Source: Pestalotiopsis fici W106-1 (lineage: Eukaryota > Ascomycota > Sordariomycetes > Amphisphaeriales > Sporocadaceae). From it: 64,000 bases of DNA. Positions 13,101-24,296 of the stretch are shown one piece after another. The notes below the pieces were generated by a model. The model saw nothing but the letters and a program-made list of their open reading frames with translations. It did not search any database and was not told the DNA's origin. Every line of letters starts with the position of its first letter. The stretch's first letter is position 1. The stretch is taken from positions 748,157 through 812,156 of the forward strand of contig NW_006917095.1 of NCBI RefSeq assembly GCF_000516985.1, written 5' to 3'. A program made the translations under genes and the position numbers.

Positions 13101-13362
13101 GATTGAATTCTACAAAACCTACATCATCCCAGCTTCTCCTGAGCGCGCCAAGCTTGCCGTACACCTTGTTGCGCAGGGTGTCAGCAAGAAGACAGAGGAA
13201 GCAGCTACAACGGACGGCGAGGTGGATCAGATTTCTGGCAATGGAACCGAACCATGTGTGATTGATAATGTGAGAGACTACAAGGCTGGACTTGTGGCAA
13301 GCGCAGGTGCTCGCCCCATCAAGGAGCTCAGTGAGTTTGAGGACTTTGACCCAAAGCTATGA
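10102..13362 (+). CDS. STE23: Insulysin-type zinc metalloprotease (M16A; Ste23/IDE homologue)
   Basis: Join 10102..10371, 10452..11303, 11359..12994, 13055..13362; 1,021 aa, the usual insulysin length. This peptidase degrades short peptides inside a closed chamber; yeast Ste23 matures a-factor. The inverted zinc motif HAVEH (residues 86-90) is split by the first intron exactly after the last His and continues LLFMGTKKYP. The distal zinc ligand is Glu179 in AVDSENKKN. Relative to human IDE there is a 12-residue insertion (around ELNENNSPLYG) before it. The C-terminal half has the M16 pattern FDQLRTKEQLGYIVFSG. All three introns have standard borders and restore family sequence (IRLTKEGLKNYKEIV; YDFEAAQEDAAAVKS). 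The ATG at 10102 was preferred to one 30 bp upstream. No signal peptide, so probably cytosolic. Confidence 0.95.
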
Positions 13363-15098
13363 AAAGGCTAGAGACAAAATGGCAGGCGACAGCTGCCATA
13401 CTCTTTCCATGAGTTGTCTACACGTGGCGTCGGCGTTGGCAAGAGAGAAGGGGTCATGAACATTTTACTCAGGCATGGATTAGGCGTGTATATGTTCGTG
13501 AGCGCATTTGTGCTGAAGCTTTCAGGTTTACGCAGTACGAGATCATTGGGAAAGGAGTGGTCTTGTATTTTGGTGGCGGGCTTAAAAACAAGTCAAGGCG
13601 CGCATGGTTCATTAGAGGAGTGGGAGAATGTTATTGTTGGATGCGTGATCGCTCATACCTAGAAGCTGCGAGAGGGAAAAAAAAAAGAGTGTCGGACGTG
13701 CTCGGGGCTGATCATGGATCTATATCCCTAGAGACTGCTTGAGCATAGATTACGTGCCTTTCGAGTTTAGATATTCTGAATTGGTTGAGATACGAAATAG
13801 AACAAGAGAAAATGAGCCGGTGATGCTACTATTGGTACCGAGTTTCTTACAGCACTGTTTCTCGAACAATTTGTCTTTTACTCCAAGGATGACTGACAAT
13901 ATGCTGCCAACTACACGGTGGCATGGCATAGCATAGAGGCAATGAATGGCCTAAGCGCTGACTTGCCTCTCATTCGGTCAGCTATTCGTTCGTCTTAGCG
14001 ATGACGTGGGGGGGAGGGTATCCTGGGCGCGAACCCCCGCAGCCATTCAACCCCGCGATGGTTGGAGATTCCCAAGACACGAGTGTTTCAGCTTTTCCCG
14101 TATTCTTTCATGCGCGCATACATGGACCAATCTCTGGCCACAACTCGTCCGTCAGTCCCTTTTGGACAGCACTGACGTCAAGCCATTGACCATGGTCAAT
14201 TGCAGGGCCTGGTGGTATGAGTTGTTCAGATGAAGACATTCGTATTTGGGCAACTGTCAAGTGTACAGTTTGTGGGGGATGTCGCTGGCGCTTAATCACT
14301 ACACTACACGTACCTTGGTACCTTGTTCTTCTTGGCAGACTAAAGCTCATGGACGTGGCGAAAGTCCGGGATGCCCATATCACAACACGAGATTCGAGTA
14401 TGCTGATCGTCTGAAGATGGAGGTGATGATCTCCCTGACTAGTAGAGGAAGTTGCCATTTCCAATTCTCCAAGATGGCAATTGTTTGCTGCAGACGAAAT
14501 ATGCCTGAATGCTATGCGACAAGAGTCTTTTGAACAGCGACACAGTGTAGCAGGAAGACCTCTGCTTCTTTGAAGCAGCCATCGTATCCTTGGGTCATGC
14601 AATTCAGCGAATCGGAGAAAAGCGTACGCCTGGTTGGGCCTGTTCCCTTCTCCTGTTGGGCCTCGACCAATGCCAGCTGTACCCCAAGCAGCGTATCCTG
14701 GGATAGCTGTGGATGTCGTCCTGGTCCCTGCCTGTTTGCCTGCGCCCCCGGGCTGGTTCCTGGCGATCTGTTTGTCCAACCAAACAAGCTTATTTGACGT
14801 CAATCTCATAGGCCTAACTATGCGTGTCTGTTGCAGAGGTCCCTGATTCACCATCGGCAAATGTCGCTGGTGGACTCGCCAGAGGATGCCTGTCAATTGT
14901 CTAGAATCAGGGGGGGCTGAAAGTGAATCATCGTAATTGCTACGCTGTCCATCTGGTTCAAAAACTTGCTTCTCCGCTGGTCATATAAACGCAGGCTGAG
15001 CGTGAACTTCCCCTTTGAGTATTCTGCCTTAACTATCATTCGAGTCTTCAGTCTGCTTGGCGACTCACATTAGCATTCGTCCCCATCAATAAGTCACC
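13363..15098. other. Intergenic region with a long antisense open frame
   Basis: The first part is 3' flank of the protease gene. A leftward frame of 262 codons (14108..14896) has no recognisable domain, no hydrophobic pattern and lies in the promoter side of the next gene; I treat it as chance. No RNA gene found. Confidence 0.5.
14983..14989 (+). promoter_or_regulatory. TATA box of the HsbA-like gene
   Basis: atataaa lies about 110 bp upstream of the ATG at 15099, a usual distance in filamentous fungi, and fits a highly expressed surface protein. Position and sequence only. Confidence 0.45.
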
Positions 15099-16085
15099 AT
15101 GAAGATATCAACAATTCTAAGCCGTCTTTTCTTGACGGCTGCCGCTCTTGCAAATGTCACGCCGATTCGAGATACAGATCTCACTACTATTTTGACATCG
15201 GTATCGTCGGCCATCACTCAGCTGGACGAATCTGTCAAGAGCTTCTCTAGCGATGCCACGCAAGTACAGTCTGCTGCAGAAAGCCTGAGCAGCAGCTTGA
15301 GCTCCGCTGTAGATTCATTTACGGCGTCCAGCGCAGAAGTTACCCAAGATGAGGTCGCTTCTCTGACAATGTTCTTTGGCTCGGTGTCTGTAGCTGGAGC
15401 TGCCTTGCTCAAGGACATCAACGACAAAAAGTCCGAACTCGAACAAGCCGGTCTTTGCCAGACCATTAGCAACATCAGTGTTGAAGCGACGGCGCTCATC
15501 CAGGCCATTGTAGACAAGCTGCCAGATTCGGCACAAGCCGTGGCGACAGGTGTGCTGAGCGCACTCAACAGCACCTTTTCGGTCCAGTGCAACAGTGAGC
15601 GTGACTCGGCAGGCTATGGATACTCAACGTCGGCCGCGTCCGAGACCAAGACGTGCACCGAATCCGAGACGGCATCGACGGCCGCGGAATCAGCATCATC
15701 GGCTACTGGCATCACCACCACGGTCACCATTGCTGTGACCATTGCTCTTCCATGCACCGCGCAAGAATCTACTCTTTCGTCCACCTTGTCCACGTCCTCG
15801 TTGCAGACAACCACGTCTACTGCTCCAGTAGCCACCATTACGTCTACCTTCCCAGCTAGTCTGCCTTCTGGATACGAGAGCCACTCATTAACGCACTCGT
15901 CAACAGTCTCGTCAACGGCATCGTCGACGGTCTCATCGAGGGCCTCATCGACAGTCCCGTCGAGCTCGACTTCGTTTACTACCATTAGTACCACGGTGCC
16001 CGTTACCACTGCCGGGGCCGTGGCTAATGCTGTTGCGGCCGGACCTCTTGGCTTGGTCGCTGTGGTTGCAGCTCTGGTACTCTGA
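15099..16085 (+). CDS. HsbA-like cell-wall protein, GPI-anchored, Ser/Thr-rich
   Basis: Single exon, 328 aa. A signal peptide (MKISTILSRLFLTAAALA) leads into an alpha-helical domain of about 125 residues with the heptad-like Ser/Leu spacing of the hydrophobic surface-binding protein A / cell-wall mannoprotein family (SVSSAITQLDESVKSF ... VLSALNSTFSV). From about residue 175 the chain is Ser/Thr-rich, with short repeats of the type TVSSTASSTVSS, and should be heavily O-mannosylated. The end GAVANAVAAGPLGLVAVVAALVL is a GPI-attachment signal (small residues, then a hydrophobic tail with no basic end). HsbA proteins sit on the wall and help hyphae or secreted enzymes stick to hydrophobic surfaces. 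It stands tail to tail with another secreted-protein gene. Family call good; exact ligand unknown. Confidence 0.85.
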   Translation: MKISTILSRLFLTAAALANVTPIRDTDLTTILTSVSSAITQLDESVKSFSSDATQVQSAAESLSSSLSSAVDSFTASSAEVTQDEVASLTMFFGSVSVAGAALLKDINDKKSELEQAGLCQTISNISVEATALIQAIVDKLPDSAQAVATGVLSALNSTFSVQCNSERDSAGYGYSTSAASETKTCTESETASTAAESASSATGITTTVTIAVTIALPCTAQESTLSSTLSTSSLQTTTSTAPVATITSTFPASLPSGYESHSLTHSSTVSSTASSTVSSRASSTVPSSSTSFTTISTTVPVTTAGAVANAVAAGPLGLVAVVAALVL

Positions 16086-16354
16086 TTTATGAGAAGGGGA
16101 AAAAAAGGTTCAATAAAGACCACTAGTTTTGTTTTTTCGGCGTTACAGAACGACGGTAGGAGTTTATGGCACCATTAGACATGTAAAAAAAAATTATACT
16201 GGGAGGTCTGCGACTCCCATTTACTTTTCTTTGATTCGTTTCGATTGACACGAATTTGGATAAAATAAAAGAATTCTTGAGCCAGTATATTGATGATTTG
16301 GAGACCCATCAGATACTGCATGAGACAGACACACGTGAAAATAAATCATGCAGT

Positions 16355-17488
16355 TCAAAGCGGCCTCTTTGGACCCAATACTGGGTACGCAGGAACACTG
16401 GTCGTCGTCACCACTGGACAATACGGCGCCGAGAAGGTTGGTGTAGGCCCACCCCACGGATAGCAGCTATGTTCAATTGTGAGCCGAAATGTCTTTTTTT
16501 GTTTCGCTCTGTTGATCATGTGAATGAACTAATAGAAACATTCGACTTACCCGCCCCAGGTTAGTACAAATGTACTGGTAAACGAGGTACACGTTGTAAA
16601 GTAGTCAACGCAGATCGACGTCACGGCCGTTACTGGTGTCGGAGAGGTGGTGGTGAGTGGTGTAGGGGTGATGAGAGTGGGAATGATAGACGTGGCCGTG
16701 ATCACGGGAGCCACGGCACCACCAGAAGCTCCCGTGGCCACGGTTACGGTCGTGGTGGTTTCGTTGCTGCTGCTCGGACACGGCGGCGGGGTAAAGACGG
16801 GCCAGGGCGTACACGCCGAGAAGCAGCCGCCGTAGGTCTGGCCGCACGAGTTGATGTAGTCGGCGCAAATGGTCTGGTCGTGACAGTCTGTGCTGGTGGG
16901 TGTCGTCGGCGTGTCGGTGACGATGACGCTCGGGGGTAGTGTCGTGGTGGTGGTCACCAGGACTGGGAAATTGGATGACGTGCTGGTATTGCTGGGGCAC
17001 GGAGGCTTTGAGAATGTTGGCCATGGGGTGCACTATTAAGAGTAAAAGGTCAGCGGGATATCTACGCCAATATACAATAACGAATCATGAGGGTTTCCTC
17101 TTCGTTGTTGGGTGATGACGTAGCTCTAGAATGAGATAGAGAAGGATGATGTAAGTGACATGAGAACTGAGTTCCTTACATCCGCAAAGCATCCGCCGTA
17201 CCATATTCCGCATTCGTTGATATAATCGGCACAAACGGTACGGGTGCTGCAATTATCCGCACTGAAGCTTGACGTCGTGAGCAAGGCAGACGAGTACGAG
17301 GCCGGGCAAGGGGGAGGCGTCGGCCTGACTCTGGGATCCGCGTCGCAAATATCATAGCAGCTGCCATACTTTACGCCGCATGGACTGATCTTGTCGACAC
17401 ATATGGTCTGAGGACACTTGGGCGGTTCGGCGGGAGCTGCCAAGATGTTTGCCGCAAGGGCTGCCAGTGGGAGAGCTCGGTATAGCAT
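16355..17488 (-). CDS. Secreted protein with four cysteine-rich repeats
   Basis: Complement of join 16355..16466, 16551..17032, 17180..17488; 300 aa. Signal peptide MLYRALPLAALAANILAAPA. The pattern C-x4-C-x-D-x-I-x-x-C-G-x-x-Y-G-x-C-[FY], followed by a Trp/Pro/Cys tail (CTPWP...PPPCPS), occurs at about residues 25-65 (CPQTICVDKISPCGVKYGSC), 80-115 and 155-195. A fourth, divergent copy ends the protein (ICVDYFTTC ... WGGCYPWGGPTPTFSAPYCP). Ser/Thr/Pro linkers join the repeats. Both introns fall at the equivalent point of a repeat, just before the Cys-Thr/Tyr-Pro-Trp segment, which suggests growth by internal duplication. The third exon is certain only through this match: without splicing the protein stops at TWGG. 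The family is known to me only as small secreted fungal proteins of unknown function. Confidence 0.8.
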
Positions 17489-17594
17489 TGCGTGCTTTGC
17501 AGGATAAGGTAATGTGTAAGTCTATTTGTGTTGGCGTATTGGTTGATCAACTACGGAATAGATATTGAGCATATATCATATGCATTGATCACGT

Positions 17595-17603
17595 CTTATA
17601 TAG
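17595..17603 (-). promoter_or_regulatory. TATA box of the four-repeat secreted protein gene
   Basis: ctatataag on the minus strand about 107 bp upstream of the ATG at 17488, nearly the same spacing as in the neighbouring HsbA-like gene. Confidence 0.45.
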
Positions 17604-20307
17604 GGCTCCCGTGGTGACTGCGCAATATGGTGCTTTTGCAATGTAACATGCTGACTTATTTGAACTGGAAGCTCGGCAAACTTTTTTTGAGTTTAGCTTG
17701 CGGATTGAGCAGGGACAATGATGTGAGCTTGACGGACTCCAAAAAATCTTGGCCGTTATATATTCATGGTACAAGAGAATTTGCGTCGAGAGACATTATG
17801 CAACGGGTGCTGCAACAATAAACGCCGCGATTGGTCGGGTCTGGAGATATTGGTACCTATAGCGTAGCCTTACCAATGGAAAGGCATTGTAAGCGAAGGC
17901 TTCGGGTGGAAATGTGTACCCCAAAGTCATGAGCTGGAATGGGCAATTAATTCGAGCTTGCGTCGTTTGTATCTCGCTCGTATTCACTGAAACATGAACT
18001 TGCCAAGAAACGCCGCAGCCGGATGGACAGACGGAACGAGTGATATTATTACTGAGAATGGCAGACAATAGTCAGATTGAGAGGAGAGAATTGCAGGCTT
18101 GGCGGGTCGCGAATGTAACCCTTTGGTCTCACCCAAGGACAGCGGTTGAATTAACCTTTACCGCAGCCCTACTTGACATCTTTGGCAGATTGCGGGGAGG
18201 GATGGGCCTCGCTACTATGTAAACGCAGGGTATAATGCCTATGAACTCGACCCTGGGCCTGACTAGTAGTACCTGCAAGCTTGACATTATATGGAATACA
18301 CAGAAGATTGGCACCCGGAACCATGGCCGACATCCGTACAAACCATCCCTTGCGATCCTTTCTGTCAATCGAAATAAGAGTAATTAATTATACGAGCTCA
18401 CCACTGGACATCCTACACGCCTCGAGCATCATCCAATTTCATTCCCCAGCGTTGGTTTCCGGGTTTGATTCTGTGTGAGGAGGCTTACATGGTGATATTT
18501 CCGTCCTTTTTGCTTTGTAACTCATATCAGTGAAACTTGAAGATCTATATACAGTCGTACAGTCAAATTATAACCGGAACTCACTGTCTGTCTTGAGCTA
18601 TAGTCCAAGAGGTTAGAAAGGATCTGCAGCCAAGTGCGGCATATTTGTGACATTGTTTACCTCTCTGTCGTGTACTTGCGACGTTCTGTACTAGCCGGCA
18701 CAACCGAGCATAAGCGGGGGAACGTTCAAGCCAAGGCGGCAGGAACAACTACATCGCGGAAAACCGCAGTGATTTCCAAGAGAGATGCGATTCTTTTTTC
18801 ACTTGCCGTCTCTTTACCTTGCTTTTCCAGCTTTTGACTTGTCTGTCAGGTGCACAAATCGAGAAGCCTCGTCGTACGATGGCTCATGTTCAAGGTTGAC
18901 CAAGACTGTTGGCTGGCGTCAACGTGTGACTCTCTGACTGTTCAAGGTAAGGCGGATGAATCATTCGACTGTCGGAGCATGATCGTGTACTCCCGGAATC
19001 GTTGCACAGCTGCATTGCGGTTGCGCGTCCCATGTGCGATGAATTCGTTCCTGACAAGCTGAGTGGTGCGTGACTTTAACAGCAGCACTTCACTTCTCAA
19101 TCACAGACCAGACTTGCAAAAAACGAGGCGACAGGTAAATGTTAGGTACTAACCATTCCGTTGATACCCGCCTACCCAAAGGGACCGACCGCTAGAGTTG
19201 CGATTGTTGGGCTCTGTGATCACCAACATTGTTACTTTACTCCAGTGTCGGCAGTTACAGAAGCTCTTCTAAGCATTCTGCATCGGGTTCTGGCTCATGC
19301 GTTTCATCTGTTTGGATATTGCTCACGAACAGGACACATCGTCACTATGCCAAGTGCTTGCTGCGTTGGCACGAGAGAATCTGATTATGAGATCATGCGG
19401 CGGGGGAGTTTGTCGAGTTGCAGAGCTGCCGAACTGCGATCTGCCAACTGCAATCTGCCATCTGCGACATGGCGAAATCCGATAGAAGGATCGAGAGAGA
19501 GGGGAGACTTGAGAGCGGGTAACAGTAAGACGAAAGAGGTAAGTGGGCCTAGATTCGCCCATTACATATATACCCGGAGCCACCCGCTGAACGTTCATAG
19601 GCTCGTCTCTAGGCCGCATGGCTCTTCTAGGCAGGCCTCCAGGCAATCAGGACACACAACTACCCCTCCGACTGACATCACCGGTGCTCTGCCAGCCCAC
19701 CTGAGCTTGCTGCTGAGCACCTGCGCTCGCCTGTGCGCTGCTGCTGCTGCAACGCTCTTTGGTGCGCAACCACTGGAATCGCTTCCCAGTCCTGCCAGTC
19801 ATTCGCTACACCGCAACATGATCGCGGCAGGCATGCGGGTTCAGTCACCCGTTCCAGCCAGTCTCAGCGCTCGCAGACCTTCGGTCGATGCAGGATTTAC
19901 GTCGTGATGCATCGGTCATCCATGCCACCCGCAAATGCCCTACCGAAAAGGCTGGACCCTTCTTGCTTTCGACCTTGGTTCGCTGGGCCAGTCGCGGTAA
20001 GTTGACACTTATACGGTCCGGCCCAGGCTGTGCAAGACTTGAGCACTCAAGAGTAAGAGTTGTGCCTACAATTTGTCTCGGAAAAAAGAAAACAGACTCG
20101 TGACTTGCTCTGTTCATAAGCTTGCACTAAACCTTCCTATCGCACGTTGAAAGAAAAGGCCTCCTACCTCTAGGGTGCTCTTAGGGGCGATAGATCAGCT
20201 ATAGCTCCCTCTCCTCCCCTCTTCTTGTGCTTGGCGATTCTCGTCTGCTCTCTGCAAGAACAACATCTCATTGCCACTCTCATCGACTACGCCATACTGA
20301 GCTCATC
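17604..20307. other. 2.7-kb region without a recognisable gene
   Basis: Holds the promoters of the flanking genes. A rightward frame of 248 codons (19161..19907) shows no domain, and its composition is unlike the neighbouring genes, so I leave it out. Pyrimidine-rich sequence just before 20308 looks like a leader. Confidence 0.5.
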
Positions 20308-21561
20308 ATGGCTTCTCGATCTTCTCGCTCTCGCCCCGACTACGACGACCCTCGCATCTCGAGACAAGCATATCCAGACCCCCGGGCAGGTCTGAACGAC
20401 GACGCCTACGAGTATGTCGGCTCCGATGCCATCCCAGACCCACCATCTCACACATTTGACAACGACGAACGTCGCTCGTCCCGCCGCCACAGCCCACCGC
20501 GGAGGCACAAGTCGCATAGATCCTCAACTTTACCAGCCAAATATGCCGATGACTATCCTTCACCGCCAAAATCGCGGCGGGCCGAGTCCCCTGTCCCGCG
20601 TGCTTCACGACACTCGGATTCTCCCCCACGGCACCGACGTTCACGGCACGAGACAGCACCTGCACCAAGACGATCTAGAGGAGATGTTGTGGTGGAACCT
20701 CCAGTGGTAGCCAAGAACGACAAGGCTGGTCGCTGGCAGGACCGACCAGCTGTCAAGAACATGAAGACGTACGGAACAAAAGGCCTGCGGACCTTTGGTG
20801 ATATCGTGGAGGCTTACGCGGCGGCGCAAGCGGGAGGCGCCGCCGCTGGCAGAGGCCGATCAGAGGGACGGGGCTACGATCGCTATGATGATTATCATGA
20901 TGATCGCTACGACAGACCGGCTCGTCGCAGCAGGCGGCAATATTCTCCATCCCCGTCCCCTTCGCCGCCGCGGAGGAGTGCAGCCAAGCGGAGCGACCGA
21001 CGAAAATCCACTGCGAATGCCAAGGAGAGGTCGTATAGTACCTCGCCTCCCCCTAAAAGCAGAGGCTACAACTCCGATGATGACCGCCGCCACCGCCGAC
21101 GTAGTCGCAGATACTCGCCCAGCCCTAGCCCATCTCCGTCACCAAGAAGACGACGTGGTCGATCATACTCGCACGCTGACGATGCAAGTCTGCGTTCGAC
21201 CAGGTCTCGGTCAGAACACCACCCACATATGAAGCATTACAAGAACGAGATGAGAGCCCCCAACCCAGATGTAGCGCATCGGTGGCAGTTGGCTGCTCGG
21301 GCTGCGCTTGAGGCCGGTGGTGTCACGGCATTCCGCTTGCGCAAGGAGCCCGGCTCCTGGACTGGCCCAAAGGGTGCCAAAGTTGTTACGGCCGCCCTAG
21401 GAGCCGCCGCTATCGACTCATTTGTTGACAAGGACCCTCGACGTACAAAGACAGGCGGCATCAAGGGTATGGCCGAGAGTGTCGTTGGCGGCATGCTGGC
21501 AAGCAAGATCATGGGTGTCCCATCCGGCAGCACGCGCTCAGGCAAACCGAGGAAATTTTAG
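20308..21561 (+). CDS. SR-rich protein with C-terminal glycine-rich (glycine-zipper-like) domain
   Basis: Single exon, 417 aa. Residues 1-310 are Arg/Ser/Asp/Pro-rich with many RS, SR and RRHSPPRR units and two stretches of SPSPSPSP type, as in splicing-related or phosphorylated disordered proteins. A short conserved-looking insert (KNMKTYGTKGLRTFGDIVEA) lies near residue 155. The last 100 residues are different: AARAALEAGGVTAFRLRKEPG, KGAKVVTAALGAAAIDSF and a final MAESVVGGMLASKIMG, with small residues spaced as in glycine zippers that pack in helices or membranes. No RRM was seen, so this is not a classical SR splicing factor. The ATG at 20308 begins MASRSSRSRPDYDDP; an in-frame ATG at 20227 is less likely. 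Exact role unknown. Confidence 0.75.
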   Translation: MASRSSRSRPDYDDPRISRQAYPDPRAGLNDDAYEYVGSDAIPDPPSHTFDNDERRSSRRHSPPRRHKSHRSSTLPAKYADDYPSPPKSRRAESPVPRASRHSDSPPRHRRSRHETAPAPRRSRGDVVVEPPVVAKNDKAGRWQDRPAVKNMKTYGTKGLRTFGDIVEAYAAAQAGGAAAGRGRSEGRGYDRYDDYHDDRYDRPARRSRRQYSPSPSPSPPRRSAAKRSDRRKSTANAKERSYSTSPPPKSRGYNSDDDRRHRRRSRRYSPSPSPSPSPRRRRGRSYSHADDASLRSTRSRSEHHPHMKHYKNEMRAPNPDVAHRWQLAARAALEAGGVTAFRLRKEPGSWTGPKGAKVVTAALGAAAIDSFVDKDPRRTKTGGIKGMAESVVGGMLASKIMGVPSGSTRSGKPRKF

Positions 21562-22398
21562 GATGACTTTTTTGCGACATATCACTGCCAGGAGTTCCAC
21601 TACTTTGTCCTTTCATGATAATGTATATTCACGACGGTTTACGAGTTATGTTTTTTGTTCTCATTTTATAGGTATATATATATATTAGTATCTCATACTC
21701 ATGAATCATAGAAAATGGTTGGAGAAAAGGACATAGATTGACACGCAGGCAAGCACATAGGAATCGAGCTGGACGACGGGTATATTAGATCATATAGCAC
21801 ATGAACATTATCTACACTCACACAATGTCGTCATAACTCCTGACGTACCACAAATCTCGGTCGCACATGAATACTGCAAACAAGAGTCTCAATAGACTGA
21901 CCGCCCCCTACTTTGGTGCGGTAAACCTTATTTGACGATTACCAGCCACCATGTATGTATGCCCTGAAAAAGAGTATGGTCGTGCGCAGTCGAGAGTAGA
22001 ACCTAATAAAGATGACGCATTTCTATTAGTATGAAGTGTCGCCATTCTGAGTTTTGCACAAGAACCCATTAAGTGCCGAAGAAGCAAGAGATACCTTTGA
22101 CCACGGAGCATGTTTCGAGATGCCTTTCTTTTACAACAAAGTAAAACCATAGGCAGCGGGCGTCCCCAAGTCCAATTTCAAAGTCGACGATTTTCACACA
22201 AACCGACAAGAGATCGACATTGAGGTGGTCATATAGTCTTTGGTAATCGAATGATGTTCTACTCCATCTCAATAAGTCGACCTGTAAAATCTGACAGACG
22301 GGGACGAGATGGTTCGGGATAGTTCGTGGCAGGCAGAGACCGCCTCTAGAAAGACGAACAAATAAAACAGCCCCTCGTTGTATATATCTTAATTTCCT
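21562..22398. other. Convergent 3' region
   Basis: Between two convergent genes. It includes a short (TA)n run near 21672. No gene recognised. Confidence 0.5.
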
Positions 22399-23509
22399 TC
22401 AACCACCACGGCCCGCTAGTAATCGCTTCACCTCTGCTGGTAAGTCCTTGGTCTCGTCTTGTTTTGACGTCGCCTGTTCTAGTATCTGCTGTAAACGGTT
22501 TGCCTCATCGGCGAAACGACTCTTATCTCTGGCAGTGTCTCCCAAAACTAAGGCCTTGTCAAAGTCCAAGATGTAGAGTTCTGTTTTCAGAAATCAGCCA
22601 TTGCTTGCATGGAAAAGAAATAATGGGCGTGTCCCTCCGGCAGTGGCACTCACTTTTCTTGCCAGTGTCGTCGCGCTGAAGAAAAAGATTGTTGAAACCG
22701 ATTAATGGCCAGATGGCATGGTTAATGTGATCGCGATGTAACAACTTGAGGGCGTGTAAGTCAGTAAACAGCTGTTTGATCTCATTGGCCAAATCTTCTG
22801 TCACGTCGTCTTTTTGGAGCATCTTGAGATCAACGAGATACTCAAAGATGATCCCCCGGCGCGCTTCAGAGCTCGATTCACCAATAGTCCATTCGCCTTC
22901 TGTAACGTTTGCTGGAACCTTCATGGTTCCATAACAGCGTGGCCATCGAAGGTCAGAATTGCTGATATTACCAAACATGGCATCACGGGCTGTTATTGGC
23001 GATGCGATAGCGCTGGATCGACCAAGTTCGGCGTTGGCAGCCACTTCCCTGTTGTAATCGTCTTCACAGGCCCGTGTATCGGGAAACTGTTCTAAGGGAT
23101 AAGTATTATTCTCCCAGTCACATTTGATGCAAACATGGAGAACATACAATCTTGAGTATCAGATTATCTCGAGGAGGTCTTGTTTCGGATTTGCAATCCT
23201 TGGATGTCCTTTGTGCCTCGGCAAGTTGCTGCCCGTCCACGGCAGGTCGAGCCTCAATCAGGTATAGGCTAGCACGCTTTCGCTTCGTGCCATCGTGGAT
23301 TTGGCGAGTAATTCTCCATTCAATGAGCGTGCTGAGATCATGAATTACATGCGACGGTGACAACTTGCGTTTTCTCTGCATTGTCGTGGTAAAATTGTGT
23401 CTTGTCATGCAAATGAGGACTGAGAGAATTGCGCTCCTTGGCAATGAACAGATATACCCAAGTCACTGGCGAATCCGAAGTTGAGCCGGGGTAATGTGCC
23501 AATGTTCAT
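22399..23509 (-). CDS. Kinase-fold fungal protein with HRD and DFD motifs
   Basis: Complement of join 22399..22580, 22654..23086, 23148..23419, 23458..23509; 312 aa. All four exons keep one frame. The C-terminal half resembles the kinase / aminoglycoside-phosphotransferase fold: LHRDHINHAIW (HRD at 225-227), NNLFL (the Asn of the catalytic loop) and LYILDFDKAL, where DFD at 258-260 stands in the DFG position. An upstream LILKIF may carry the nucleotide-binding Lys. A glycine-rich loop is not obvious. This combination is common in poorly studied fungal kinase-like proteins, so activity is open. The first exon (MNIGTLPRLNFGFASDL) is supported only by frame and splice signals; an alternative start is MTRHNF in exon 2. 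Substrate unknown. Confidence 0.6.
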
Positions 23510-24296
23510 GGTCGGTATTTTCAAAATGAGCCGAGTGGTGAGCAACTGGCCTGCTTTCGTTGAAGTACATTGGATCTGCCGTAGGCTGGACACGAGAAGC
23601 TTGGGCTGGTAGTTTTTTATTGTCCTTACGATTGAAGTAGTACGCCTTGACGGCATTCAAGCTGATCCTACGGCGGTCATCCTCGCTGCACCTCTCGCTT
23701 GGCTTCATCTTGCAGCAAGGAACTTGGAAATACCATAGATGCCGACAGATTGTGCGATGATTATTACAATGCCATAAACTGTGAGGTTCTGGCGGAGCGG
23801 TCATTCGGAGACATTGGAGAATACGGTTGCAGGTTTACCAGGACAGAGAAATGAGTTTTCGTGGGACGTGTCCCAGCCAGCTCATAGAAAGCACCAACCT
23901 TGAGAGGAAAAACCCGTCGCGGCCCGGCAGCGTAATATATTTATGTTTTACTCGGGTAGTACTTTTAGTGTCGAAAGGATTGAGATGCTAGTTGGGAGAT
24001 TGAGGATGAAGATGGGAGAATATGCAAGTAGATAACGTACAAATTACAAACAGTCACGGCCGAGTGCCCAGTAAACTAGATTTCTAGTGTAGAAATGAGG
24101 TAAATTCTATCGCAAAGAAACACGCTGTTCAGGAGCCAATTCTAATCCCAAGTCATGAGACCCTCGTTTATACCACATGGACAATGAGTCCAGAAGTACC
24201 TAAATATACTTGCTGATATGCCTTCAACATTCAGTCATCCAGACCGTTCTATAATTTCTTAAAATGCTCTATCCCCACTCTTGGATCTCGATATCT
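23510..24296. other. Promoter of the kinase-fold gene and 3' flank of the aquaporin gene
   Basis: A leftward open frame continues above 23509 (to 23804) but lacks any family resemblance; it could be 5' UTR or an unrecognised first exon. Otherwise nothing seen. Confidence 0.45.

Noticed and set aside
14108..14896. 262-codon leftward open frame
   Set aside because: No domain, no signal peptide, no splice pattern; it lies in promoter sequence of the HsbA-like gene. Chance is the simpler explanation.
15614..16123. 169-codon minus-strand frame rich in Val/Asp
   Set aside because: Antisense of the Ser/Thr-rich repeats of the HsbA-like gene; the Val/Asp bias is produced by the sense codons.
19161..19907. 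248-codon rightward open frame
   Set aside because: Low-complexity Ser/Ala/Arg composition without any family or conserved-looking stretch.
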